A DNA stretch of 42,650 nt, taken from Candidatus Marinimicrobia bacterium CG08_land_8_20_14_0_20_45_22 (GTDB taxonomy: Bacteria; Fidelibacterota; UBA2242). Positions within the stretch are counted from its first letter, which is position 1. Each line of letters opens with the position of its first letter. This document shows positions 33,930 through 42,287 of this stretch, piece by piece. Location of the stretch: the NCBI GenBank assembly GCA_002774355.1, contig PEYN01000091.1:1-42650 (forward strand). Reading direction: 5' to 3'. The notes beneath the pieces are model-generated. The model saw only the letters and a program-made list of their open reading frames with translations. It did not search any database and had not been told where the DNA came from. A program made the position numbers and the translations under genes.

Positions 33930-34362
33930 TCGAGGCGTCATCCAACGGGCAAGTAAGCCCCCCAATTTTTTAATAGAGATTTTTCTGAAAGTTAATGACA
34001 CGAATGGCGGAAAAGGTTTTATATAAACTTTTCTCCTGATAGAAATCGAAGTATGCAAATCGGTCTATTTTGGATTTGTAGAGTATTTGAGTGCAGTATA
34101 TTCTGGAGACATTTCAAAATATCAATCAGTCAAAAACACATCAAGTAAGATGAGAGGAAACGTTACCTAATATGAATAGCGAATTGGCAATTGTGTCTTG
34201 ACGCCGATTCGGATTTTAAGATATAAATATTTTGAGATTTGTGCTGATAGTTGACTTTCAGTAAGTAAATTCATTAAATTTAACGGCTTTTTTAAGAGTG
34301 AGAATATCGACCTTCGGGGGACGCGACTCTCGAATTCGGCATCCCTTATAGGAGCGATTCAT
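33930..34362. other. Intergenic region before tRNA-His
   Basis: A weak terminator-like GGGC-aagtaa-GCCC with a T run lies at about 33949-33974. A good promoter sits at 34251. Otherwise AT-rich with no ORF or structure I can support. Confidence 0.4.
34251..34279 (+). promoter_or_regulatory. Putative sigma-70 promoter of the tRNA-His/tRNA-Glu genes
   Basis: TTGACT, 17-base spacer, TTAAAT, ending 84 bases before the tRNA-His 5' end. Confidence 0.5.
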
Positions 34363-34437
34363 GGTGGGTGTAGCTCAGTTTGGTAGAGCGGCAGGTTGTG
34401 GCCCTGTTGGCCGCGGGTTCAACTCCCGTCACTCACC
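34363..34437 (+). tRNA. tRNA-His (GTG)
   Basis: Begins with the extra G-1 opposite C73, the histidine identity pair. D arm TAGCTCAGTTTGGTAGAGC, anticodon loop TTGTGGC (GTG), T loop TTCAACT. CCA not encoded; a T run follows. Confidence 0.95.
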
Positions 34438-34447
34438 CGTTTTTTAT

Positions 34448-34519
34448 GGCGCTATCGTCTAGTGGTTAGGACATCACGCTTTCAATGTGGTAACCGGAGT
34501 TCAATTCTCCGTAGCGCTA
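34448..34519 (+). tRNA. tRNA-Glu (TTC)
   Basis: Sequence GGCGCTATCGTCTAGTGG opens it; anticodon loop CTTTCAA gives TTC, T loop TTCAATT. It lies 10 bases after tRNA-His. The first acceptor pair is G-U. CCA not encoded. Confidence 0.93.
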
Positions 34520-34609
34520 CAAATCCGTAAAATCATTTCAAATCGTTTAAATTTGCACAGATTTTCAACATTTCTGTGGCTTAGTAGTCCTAATATTGTG
34601 AATTAATAG

Positions 34610-34638
34610 TTGAAAAAATTAGAAAAAGAGTGTATTAT
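34610..34638 (+). promoter_or_regulatory. Putative sigma-70 promoter of the PAP2-like/glgC operon
   Basis: TTGAAA, exactly 17 bases, TATTAT. It lies about 62 bases before the ATG at 34701. A transcript from it would leave only about 20 bases before the earlier ATG at 34665, favouring the later start. Confidence 0.6.
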
Positions 34639-34700
34639 CTCGAAGAAATGAATATTAGCCGTTTATGTATAAGCGAGTCTGTCAACAACCCGAAGGAATC

Positions 34701-35306
34701 ATGAATCCCGTCCATTTTCCGGAATCTCAACGCGCCCCTCAAGTCATTTCCATTTTTCTTCACCCGTTCGTCATGGTGATTTTGACTTTCGGAATTGTTT
34801 TATTTTCAAGTCAGCCAGTTTCGAGTTGGACCTGGATTTACTTCGGAATCATTATCATCTCGACGGTGCTTCTGCCATTCATTCAGGTCGTTTGGATGAA
34901 GAAAAAGGGAAAGACCGCGAGTCTGGACATTCCGGAACGCGAACGGCGCTCAATACCTTTCATCCAGGGTGTATTGAACTATTTTCTCGCACTGGTTGCG
35001 CTTTGGTTCTTCGAAGCACCGAAGCCGATTTTAATTTTAATGTGGGTGTATCTGTTCAATACACTAATCGCCATTATCATCACCTATTATTGGAAAGTCA
35101 GCGTTCATGGTATGGCGATTGGCGGGCCGGTCGCTTGTCTGGGTTATCTCATATCTCCATACATTTACTGGTTTCTTTTGTTGCTACCGTTAATCACATA
35201 TTCCCGCGTTTCCTTGAAGGCGCATACGCCCATGCAGGTCATCACGGGTTTTGTTCTGGGATTTGTTTTAACTTTAATTCAATTTAAAATGATGATGCCA
35301 CTATGA
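34701..35306 (+). CDS. PAP2-like membrane protein, phosphatase motifs incomplete
   Basis: The 201-aa protein has five to six transmembrane helices and resembles the C-terminal part of PAP2 lipid phosphatases. SVHGMAIGG corresponds to the motif with the first catalytic His and SRVSLKAHTPMQVITG to the last motif. However, the usual KX6RP motif is missing (PERERRSIPF in its place), and the last His is followed by Gln where an Asp normally sits. Relatives with this pattern are common in Bacteroidota-like genomes. It may be non-catalytic or use another chemistry. Start chosen at 34701 with GAAGGA close upstream; an in-frame ATG at 34665 would add 12 residues. Overlaps glgC by 4 nt. Confidence 0.8.
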   Translation: MNPVHFPESQRAPQVISIFLHPFVMVILTFGIVLFSSQPVSSWTWIYFGIIIISTVLLPFIQVVWMKKKGKTASLDIPERERRSIPFIQGVLNYFLALVALWFFEAPKPILILMWVYLFNTLIAIIITYYWKVSVHGMAIGGPVACLGYLISPYIYWFLLLLPLITYSRVSLKAHTPMQVITGFVLGFVLTLIQFKMMMPL

Positions 35307-36544
35307 AAAAAGACGGAATTCTGGCAGTAATTTTAGGAGGCGGCAAAGGAACGCGCCTTTATCCGTTGACTAAGTACCGCGCCAAACCGGCTGTTCCGTT
35401 CGGCGGGAAGTTCAGGATTATCGATGTTGCGATTAGTAACTGTCTTAACAGTCATATCAATAGCATTTTTATTCTGACGCAATTTAATACGCATTCGTTG
35501 CACAGGCATATTTATAGCACTTATCGTCTGGGGCATTTTTACGGTGGATTCGTCGATATTCTGGCGGCGCAACAGACATTGGAACATACCGAGTGGTATC
35601 AGGGAACGGCGGATGCGGTGCGACAAAATATTTCCTACATTGTCGAAGAAAATACGAAATACACAATCATCCTTTCCGGAGATCATTTATATCGTATGGA
35701 TTATCGTGAATTTTTGAATACCCATATTGAAAGCGGTGCCGATTTTACGATTTCGGTCAAACCGGTCACGTCTCAGGACGCGAGCGATTTTGGTATTCTT
35801 CAGACGGATGAAGGCAATCGCATCCTGAGATTTATCGAGAAACCAAAAGGCGATGCACTGGAGTCATTCAGGTCACCGGGCTTGCCGAAGGAAACACCTT
35901 TTTTGGCATCAATGGGGATTTACATTTTCAATACGGAAACGTTGCTGAAGATTCTCGAAGAAAATCCGAGCGATGACTTTGGCAGGCATATCATTCCGGC
36001 TTCAATCGGGAATTATCGTGCCCAAGCGCATCTGTTCGACGGTTACTGGAAGGACATTGGAACGATGGATTCCTTCTTTCAGGCGAATCTGGAGATGGCG
36101 TTGCCAAATCCGCCGTTTGATTTGTATAACGAAGCGGCGCCGATCTACACGCATGCCCGCGCCCTTCCTTGCTCCCGCGTTGAGAATTGCAATCTTTACT
36201 GTACGCTTATCGGTGAAGGAAGTATTCTCCGAGACAGTGAAATTCGTCAGGCGGTGATCGGAATTCGCACCCGAATTGCCTCCGGTAGCCATATTGAAAA
36301 CTGCGTCATCATGGGTGCTGATTATTACAGATTCGAATCTTCAAGTACCTTGCCGCCGATCGGAATTGGCGAGAATTGTATCATTCGGAACGCTATTATT
36401 GATAAAAACGCGCGCATCGGCAAAAACGTTCGCATCATCAATGAAAAAAATGTCCGGGAAGCGGAATTTCCGACCTATTCCATCCGCGACGGAATCGTCG
36501 TAATTCCTAAGAATTCAGTCATTCCCGACGGCACGGTAATATAG
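35303..36544 (+). CDS. glgC: Glucose-1-phosphate adenylyltransferase
   Basis: The 413-aa enzyme has the pyrophosphorylase signature LGGGKGTRLYPLTKYRAKPAVPFGGK (split here: residues 11-20 and 21-36) and QGTADAVRQN. GDHLYRMDY and SMGIYIF follow, then a C-terminal left-handed beta-helix with hexapeptide-like strands (GEGSILRDSEIRQAVIG). It makes ADP-glucose from glucose-1-phosphate and ATP for glycogen synthesis; FBP-type allosteric control is typical of the family. Start ATGA overlaps the PAP2-like stop. No glgA or glgB is adjacent. The length agrees with bacterial GlgC. Confidence 0.95.
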   Translation: MKKDGILAVILGGGKGTRLYPLTKYRAKPAVPFGGKFRIIDVAISNCLNSHINSIFILTQFNTHSLHRHIYSTYRLGHFYGGFVDILAAQQTLEHTEWYQGTADAVRQNISYIVEENTKYTIILSGDHLYRMDYREFLNTHIESGADFTISVKPVTSQDASDFGILQTDEGNRILRFIEKPKGDALESFRSPGLPKETPFLASMGIYIFNTETLLKILEENPSDDFGRHIIPASIGNYRAQAHLFDGYWKDIGTMDSFFQANLEMALPNPPFDLYNEAAPIYTHARALPCSRVENCNLYCTLIGEGSILRDSEIRQAVIGIRTRIASGSHIENCVIMGADYYRFESSSTLPPIGIGENCIIRNAIIDKNARIGKNVRIINEKNVREAEFPTYSIRDGIVVIPKNSVIPDGTVI

Positions 36545-36569
36545 ACAAGGATAAATAAGGAAAGAGTTC

Positions 36570-37385
36570 ATGGCAAAAGTCTTCAACCCCAAACAGACTG
36601 TCCTTTTTCCAGAACTTTTCGAGGATGCTTTTTTGCCTTCCATCACGACGCTCCCGGATTTCGATCAGGCTCTGGAAAATTTTGTCCGACTGTCCGACTT
36701 CGGTGCGCTGATCGATTTGAATTTTCACGGCATCGACAAATCTTATTCACTGCGGCTAGATGAGATTCAGATTCCACCGAAATATCTCAAAACCCACACG
36801 GAAAAACAATCTCCAGTTTTCAATCTTTTTCCAGCAGAAGTTCGCAACCAGATCAACCGCATGAAATATGATGTCCGGTCGTTTTTCGTTCACGCAAACC
36901 ACCTGAAAACGAACTACGGATATTTTTTATTTCGGAATTATTTTCACAAGTGGGATATTCACAAGAAGAACAAGATTGAAGGATTGCGTGAATATTTTAC
37001 AAACGAAATTGGCGAAACTGCTTATGAGGAATATTTCCGACGACTATGGCATACCGGGATCGATTGGATCAAATCCAATCTGGCGGAAATCCACCCGTAT
37101 ATCCTGACCATTGATCTGGATAAACAATTGCCGGACGAACGACAAAGTCTGAGAGATTCCGGAATGACGATTAATCAGCTCGAGAGAAACGATCGTGACT
37201 TGATTGTCCAGTTTCTCATCCTAAAAATGATGCATATTCCGCAGACGCTAACCGAATACACTGACGGCATCTCGATTTTGTCTATGTTCAAAACTATTCA
37301 TCTAGATTATTTGAAAAACATTAAGATCGAATCGATCGAGGATATTGAGCAGTTATTCCGCTCAATCCCTCAAAATAACTTATAG
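36570..37385 (+). CDS. Protein of unknown function (271 aa)
   Basis: I recognise no family. The protein has no signal peptide or transmembrane segment and appears soluble and mostly alpha-helical. It is rich in aromatic and charged residues, for example FFVHANHLKTNYGYFLFRNY and YEEYFRRLWHTGIDWIK. It is well expressed as judged by a purine-rich site (AAGGAAAG) nine bases before ATG 36570, and lies 25 bases after glgC and 5 bases before pcm. It therefore belongs to the glgC-pcm-GGDEF operon, maybe as a regulator or housekeeping factor. No motif points to catalysis; a conserved IHPYILTIDLDKQLPDERQ stretch may be its core. Function unknown. Confidence 0.85.
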   Translation: MAKVFNPKQTVLFPELFEDAFLPSITTLPDFDQALENFVRLSDFGALIDLNFHGIDKSYSLRLDEIQIPPKYLKTHTEKQSPVFNLFPAEVRNQINRMKYDVRSFFVHANHLKTNYGYFLFRNYFHKWDIHKKNKIEGLREYFTNEIGETAYEEYFRRLWHTGIDWIKSNLAEIHPYILTIDLDKQLPDERQSLRDSGMTINQLERNDRDLIVQFLILKMMHIPQTLTEYTDGISILSMFKTIHLDYLKNIKIESIEDIEQLFRSIPQNNL

Positions 37386-37390
37386 AAATC

Positions 37391-38062
37391 GTGTTTTATA
37401 CTGAGTCCAAAGATGCGGAGGAAATGGTCAGGGAGCAACTTCTTTCGCGTGATATTCAGGATCCCGTGGTTGTTTCTGCGATGCGATCCATTCCGCGCCA
37501 TGCTTTCGTTAGTCCAAAATATGCCGAACTTGCCTATTCTGATCAACCGCTTCCGATAGGGTTGGGGCAGACGATTTCTCAGCCGTATGTCGTCGCGTTT
37601 ATGACGCAAGCCCTTCGGCTTTCACCGGAATCGCGCGTATTGGAAATCGGTACCGGAAGCGGCTATCAGGCGGCAGTATTATCGAAAATAGCACGCGAAG
37701 TCTATACGATCGAATTTCTCGAAACTCTTGCAAAAAAAGCCGAAATCATCTTGAAAAACATCGGGGTAAAAAATGTTTTTATCCGGCGTGGCGATGGGCG
37801 TGATGGTTGGCGTGAACATGCGCCATTTTCACATATCATCGTTACGGCGGCGAGCGAAGATATTCCAGAGGAACTGATAAGACAATTGGCGATTGGTGGG
37901 AGAATGATCATTCCCGTTGGCAATCGCGACTGGACACAATATTTGGTGCTTGTTCAAAAAGAAAAAGATGGTATACGGAAAGAAAAAATTCTGCCGGTGC
38001 GTTTTGTTCCTTTAGTTAAAAACTCCTCAAAACGCCTGTCCAAAAAGAAAGGGGCAATATGA
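37391..38062 (+). CDS. pcm: Protein-L-isoaspartate O-methyltransferase
   Basis: The 223-aa protein has PCMT signatures: MVREQL, VMRSIPRHAFV-like ARSIPRHAFVSP, GQTISQPYVVAFMTQAL (post I region), VLEIGTGSGYQAAVL (SAM motif I) and IIVTAASEDIPEELIRQL with GGRMIIPVG. It repairs isoaspartyl residues in aged proteins using SAM. Start GTG at 37391, five bases after the orphan stop; no other start fits the N-terminus. A short basic C-terminal tail (KRLSKKKGAI) is unusual but not unknown. Its stop overlaps the GGDEF start by 4 nt, so the two are coupled. Confidence 0.94.
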   Translation: MFYTESKDAEEMVREQLLSRDIQDPVVVSAMRSIPRHAFVSPKYAELAYSDQPLPIGLGQTISQPYVVAFMTQALRLSPESRVLEIGTGSGYQAAVLSKIAREVYTIEFLETLAKKAEIILKNIGVKNVFIRRGDGRDGWREHAPFSHIIVTAASEDIPEELIRQLAIGGRMIIPVGNRDWTQYLVLVQKEKDGIRKEKILPVRFVPLVKNSSKRLSKKKGAI

Positions 38063-38889
38063 AAGAAAATCCGACCGAGATATTATCAGATTTGGTGAGT
38101 GTTCTGGAAAAAGTTGCCGGAGGTCGGTATTTTGGGGACGAATTTGTCCCATTTATGCGCGTGGGAAATCCGGAAACGATCCGACGCCTTGCGACACTTC
38201 TGGATAACCTCTGGAATCAGATCGAATCAAAGAATGATCAACTCGAAACGGCGATCATGGAACTGAAATCCGCCAGGGACAAAATGGAATCTGTCAACAT
38301 ACTTCTCGATTCCCGTGTCAATGAGCGCACAAAAGAACTTACTGAAGCCAATCAACGACTCGAAACAATTTCGACGATAGATGCATTAACGGAAATCCCA
38401 AACCGGCGACACTTCGAGCACCGGCTGGAGCAGGAATTTTCACGGACAAAACGTCACAACGAAAATCTATCCTGCATTATGATGGATATTGACCTGTTTA
38501 AAAATGTCAACGACACGTACGGCCATTTGTTCGGCGATGAAGTACTGAAAGCGATTGGGCGAATCTTGCGGAGTCAGTTGCGTGTTCATGATATTTATGC
38601 TCGTTACGGCGGTGAAGAGTTTGTCATTCTTTTGCCGGAATCGACACTTCATGCCGGCTTTTACGTCGCCGAAAAAATTCGTCTTGTTGTTGCTGAAACG
38701 ATTGTCGCCAAAGAAAAAAATCAAGCAAAGGTAACGGTTTCACTGGGTATTGCCCAATACGACTCGAAATCGATGCCTGACAAACATTCATTGATTGATG
38801 CCGCCGATCGCGCTCTTTATGAAGCCAAGCGTACCGGTAGAAATAAGTCCGTCATTTACAATCCGGAGCGGACTTCCAAACCATCATGA
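38059..38889 (+). CDS. GGDEF-domain diguanylate cyclase
   Basis: The 276-aa protein has an N-terminal helical segment (1-60) and a long coiled coil (about 55-110), then a GGDEF domain (about 115-270). The active-site motif is GGEEF (in RYGGEEFVILLPES) and the substrate-binding DALTEIPNRRHFE is intact, so c-di-GMP synthesis is expected. The coiled coil should mediate dimerisation, needed for activity; the short N-terminal region may be a sensor or partner-binding part. No receiver or membrane segment. It is coupled by 4 nt to pcm. The window also holds an HD-GYP phosphodiesterase candidate. A complete inhibitory I-site RxxD is not obvious. Confidence 0.93.
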   Translation: MKENPTEILSDLVSVLEKVAGGRYFGDEFVPFMRVGNPETIRRLATLLDNLWNQIESKNDQLETAIMELKSARDKMESVNILLDSRVNERTKELTEANQRLETISTIDALTEIPNRRHFEHRLEQEFSRTKRHNENLSCIMMDIDLFKNVNDTYGHLFGDEVLKAIGRILRSQLRVHDIYARYGGEEFVILLPESTLHAGFYVAEKIRLVVAETIVAKEKNQAKVTVSLGIAQYDSKSMPDKHSLIDAADRALYEAKRTGRNKSVIYNPERTSKPS

Positions 38890-38964
38890 GAACTTCTGAG
38901 GAATTTAAAAATATAAAAGAAATTTATTTGGAAATATATATACATCGGCGGTAAACTTCCGCTC

Positions 38965-41214
38965 GTGTCGCTTGTAATTGTGTCGATCATAAAAAATATC
39001 ATTCCGTTTTTTCTTCTGATGGTTGTCTGTTCACAAAGTTACGGGCAAACATATCTCTGGCCATTACCGTACGGTAAACAGATCAGCGCGACATTCGGAG
39101 AACATCGGTATCGGCATTTCCACTCGGGGATAGACATTAAAACGAATCATTCAACCGGGTATCCGGTAATTGCAGTCGATGACGGATATATTTGGCGTCT
39201 GCGCGTTTCACACGTTGGATTTGGTAAAGCGGTGTATCTTAAACTTCGCGATGGCAACTTTGCAGTTTACGGACATTTAGATGAATTTTCCGAACGGCTT
39301 CTCAGTTATGTGGAAATTGAACAGCAGAGGCTGAAACGATATGCGATTGACCTTTATCCGGGCGAAAATATCATTTCTGTTCGTAAGGGTGATACGCTTG
39401 CTTTTTCCGGAAATACGGCGTCTATTTCGCCACACCTGCATTTCGAGATTCGCAACGCGCAGGAAAGACCCATGAATCCATTCAACTTCATTCCTGAGGT
39501 TGTTGATTATACAATTCCAACCATTCAGGAATTGGCGGTCGTTCCTTTGGATGTTCAATCACGAATCGACAATAGTCCGCGTCTGAAGACATTTCCCGTC
39601 TATTTTAAGGAAAAGCGGAATTTTATTGTGAAGGATACGATTCGCGTATCCGGCGGAATCGGAATCGCGCTGAAAACATTCGACACAATAAAAGGCATAC
39701 CGAACAAATACGCGCCGTACGGCATTCGTATGTTGGTGAACGACAGTCTTCGATTTGCCGTTCAATATGATCTTTTTACTTTTAGCGAGACGCGAATGGT
39801 CGATCTGGATAGAGATAGTTATTTCCTTGAAAATGGCAACGGCAATTTTAATCGGCTGTGGATTCACCCCTTGGCAAAGTCGCTTCCGATCTATCGGCTT
39901 TCGCCGGGAACCGGAGTTTTAAAATTTCAACCCGGATTTCACACGATCCGGATTGAAGTGTACGATCATCGGAGAAACACGTCAACGCTAGATTTTGTCA
40001 TTGAGTCGGCTCCTCAGCGAAGACTCGATCATCCAAAATTGAAATACACAAACAGCGGTTTTCAACTTACATTCGATAAACCGTCGTGGATCGCGCATAA
40101 CCACTGGAGTGCGCAATGGGTGACGAAATACGGAAATCCCGTTCAGCCTGCGAAAATCGTTAGAACAGATACTGCCGGTACGCAAGTGGTTTTGACGGTT
40201 TTGAAGGGAAATATGCGAGAGAAAAATCTTCGAATCGGCATTGGCGATGAAACATTTCACGTTTTTGTCAATGTTTGGGAAGATTCAGAAGAGAGTCCGA
40301 AAATATCTTTTCAATACATCGAATATCCCGGGAGTTTCATTTGTCATCTGACATTCCGGCAGGCGCCGTGTCAATATCCCGCCTTATTTTTGCAATCGAA
40401 CAATGATTTTGATCAGGTGGAACTTTATCAAGAGACGCCTGTGGATTTTACTACTGCGCCGACATCATTTGCCATGTGGAAAGATGCGCTTGCCTGCGAA
40501 ATCCGGGTTCCATCGGAACCGATGACGGTTTATAGAAAACCGGTTCGTCTGAAATGCATCGAGCCGAAAATGGGCGGATCGGCGACTTCACAGGATTCGC
40601 TTTTTCAGGCGACATTCTTCCCCGGTTCCGTTTATGACACTTTGCTTTGCTGGATAGATACGGTTTCGGCGCATCCGGGAAAAAATGGAAATCAAGTTTC
40701 GAAAATCTACCGCATTTATCCTGAAACCGAGCCACTTCAGGATTCGATATCGGTCGAGTTCAAGTATCAGACATACGTGGAGAAAATTGAACAATACGGC
40801 GTTTACTCCTGGCGTGATGGAAAGTGGTTATTTTTAGGTAACCAGATTAGTGGGCGCGATGCAATCTGCGCTGATTCGAGAAAGTTGAGCGACTTTTGCT
40901 TAATGAAAGATCAGAAACCTCCCGTGATCAAAAACGTTTTTCCGGGGAATGGTGGTCGGTTTCGTTCATCGTCCGTCGATTGGCTCAAAGCGTCCGTTTC
41001 GGATGCGCTTTCGGGAATTCGTGACGACTTATCCATTCAGGTCCGGTTGGACGAGGTCCCTGTCCTTGCTGAATATTGCGGGATCAAGAAAACATTGCGT
41101 TATCAACTGCGTCAACCGTTAAAACCCGGCAGACATCAGGTTAGAATTACTGCGACAGACCGCGCGGGAAATGTTTCGACAGCGGTCAGTGAATTCACCA
41201 TTATTTCCGGATAA
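38965..41214 (+). CDS. Secreted M23-family peptidase with Ig-like C-terminal region
   Basis: The 749-aa protein has a signal peptide (IIKNIIPFFLLMVVCSQSYGQ) and an N-terminal M23 domain from about residue 38. H53 and D57 (HSGIDI), H104 (YGH) and H159 (HLHFE) complete the zinc site. After residue 190 follow about 550 residues of beta-rich, Ig-like modules, ending with a domain holding LSDALSGIRDDLSIQVRL-like and TDRAGNVSTAVSEF sequences, typical of bacterial Ig repeats. Start uncertain: GTG 38965 or GTG 38980, neither with a Shine-Dalgarno. Probably an envelope peptidoglycan hydrolase or a scaffold that has kept its active site. Rhomboid, cdd and udk follow within 10 bases or with overlap. Confidence 0.87.
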   Translation: MSLVIVSIIKNIIPFFLLMVVCSQSYGQTYLWPLPYGKQISATFGEHRYRHFHSGIDIKTNHSTGYPVIAVDDGYIWRLRVSHVGFGKAVYLKLRDGNFAVYGHLDEFSERLLSYVEIEQQRLKRYAIDLYPGENIISVRKGDTLAFSGNTASISPHLHFEIRNAQERPMNPFNFIPEVVDYTIPTIQELAVVPLDVQSRIDNSPRLKTFPVYFKEKRNFIVKDTIRVSGGIGIALKTFDTIKGIPNKYAPYGIRMLVNDSLRFAVQYDLFTFSETRMVDLDRDSYFLENGNGNFNRLWIHPLAKSLPIYRLSPGTGVLKFQPGFHTIRIEVYDHRRNTSTLDFVIESAPQRRLDHPKLKYTNSGFQLTFDKPSWIAHNHWSAQWVTKYGNPVQPAKIVRTDTAGTQVVLTVLKGNMREKNLRIGIGDETFHVFVNVWEDSEESPKISFQYIEYPGSFICHLTFRQAPCQYPALFLQSNNDFDQVELYQETPVDFTTAPTSFAMWKDALACEIRVPSEPMTVYRKPVRLKCIEPKMGGSATSQDSLFQATFFPGSVYDTLLCWIDTVSAHPGKNGNQVSKIYRIYPETEPLQDSISVEFKYQTYVEKIEQYGVYSWRDGKWLFLGNQISGRDAICADSRKLSDFCLMKDQKPPVIKNVFPGNGGRFRSSSVDWLKASVSDALSGIRDDLSIQVRLDEVPVLAEYCGIKKTLRYQLRQPLKPGRHQVRITATDRAGNVSTAVSEFTIISG

Positions 41215-41222
41215 TAACCGAT

Positions 41223-41915
41223 ATGTTTATTCCAACCCGTGATTCGACGCTGAGATTAAAAAAACCGTATGTTGTGTATATTTTGATTGTGATGAATTTT
41301 TTAATATTTTTTTATCAGGCGACGTTACCGAGTGGATCTTATGCAGAGTGGTTTGGGCGGTTGGGTGTCGTTCCGGCGCATCTTTTCCAGAATGGAATTT
41401 TGGCATCCTTGATACCATTTTTTACCTCTTTATTTCTGCATGGCGGATTTGCGCATCTCGGCGGGAACATGCTCTATTTATGGATTTTCGGCGATAATAT
41501 TGAAAGCACATTGGGGCATTTTAGATTTTTCATTTTCTATTTTGCGTGTGGAATCATTGCTTCGCTCACGCAGGTGATGTTCAATCCGGCGTCAGAGGCG
41601 CCGATTATCGGAGCCAGCGGAGCAATCTCTGGAATTCTCGGCGCTTATTTGATTCGGTATCCACGCGCCAAAATCCAGATACTATTTTGGGTTATTATTT
41701 TTTTTCAGCGATTTTGGATTCCGGCGGTCTACGTGCTGGGCATTTGGTTTGCGATTCAGTTGAGCAATGGACTCGGAGCGTTGACTTTTCGCCAGCAGGG
41801 CGGTGTCGCATGGTTTGCTCACATAGGAGGATTTATTAGCGGAATCGCATTGTTGTTATGGATGGAACCTTATGAAAGGAAGCGGCTATGGAAACAGTTG
41901 AATCGGAATTATTAA
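41223..41915 (+). CDS. Rhomboid-family intramembrane serine protease
   Basis: The 230-aa protein has about six transmembrane helices and the rhomboid signatures. HGGFAHLGGNMLYLWIFGDNIE holds the conserved H and N of helix 2, GASGAISG carries the catalytic Ser132, and AHIGGFISG the catalytic His200. It should cleave transmembrane segments of other membrane proteins. The ORF starts 9 bases after the M23 gene. It overlaps cdd by 28 bases. No accessory zinc-finger domain is present, so it is the short bacterial type. Substrate not evident. Confidence 0.94.
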   Translation: MFIPTRDSTLRLKKPYVVYILIVMNFLIFFYQATLPSGSYAEWFGRLGVVPAHLFQNGILASLIPFFTSLFLHGGFAHLGGNMLYLWIFGDNIESTLGHFRFFIFYFACGIIASLTQVMFNPASEAPIIGASGAISGILGAYLIRYPRAKIQILFWVIIFFQRFWIPAVYVLGIWFAIQLSNGLGALTFRQQGGVAWFAHIGGFISGIALLLWMEPYERKRLWKQLNRNY

Positions 41916-42286
41916 AAAATGCGGCGCGAGAAGCGGCGAAAGCATCGTTTTCGCCGTACTCGCATTATCCAGTCGGTGCGGCGGTGATGACGGAAGACGG
42001 CGTGATTTATAGCGCCTGCAACGTTGAGTCGAGCGTGTATGGCCTTAGTATGTGCGCCGAACGGAACGCACTCGCCACGGCAGTATCTAAAGGCGCGAGG
42101 AAATTCCGCGCACTAGCCATCTGGTCAGAAAATGGTGCGACGCCGTGCGGAGCCTGCCGACAAGTCATCTGGGAATTGTGCGGAGAAATTCCTATCTACA
42201 TAGTAGATGCAGATGGAAAAGAAAAGTGTTATATTTCGTCGGTTTTATTACCAGACCCTTTTGATGAGAATAAATTGAGAAAGTGA
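41888..42286 (+). CDS. cdd: Cytidine deaminase
   Basis: The 132-aa protein is the small tetrameric cytidine deaminase type. Signatures: SPYSHYPVGAAV, CNVESSVYGLSMCAERNAL (zinc ligand C56, catalytic Glu58) and PCGACRQVIWEL (zinc ligands C87, C90). It deaminates cytidine and deoxycytidine to uridine and deoxyuridine. It overlaps the rhomboid gene by 28 nt and is followed directly by uridine kinase, giving a pyrimidine salvage pair. The usual length is 130-135 aa. No anomaly. Confidence 0.96.
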   Translation: METVESELLKNAAREAAKASFSPYSHYPVGAAVMTEDGVIYSACNVESSVYGLSMCAERNALATAVSKGARKFRALAIWSENGATPCGACRQVIWELCGEIPIYIVDADGKEKCYISSVLLPDPFDENKLRK

Positions 42287-42287
42287 C

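Noticed and set aside
33949-33974. GGGC...GCCC with T run after the Tsx-like gene
   Set aside because: Stem of only four to five pairs; too weak to call a terminator.
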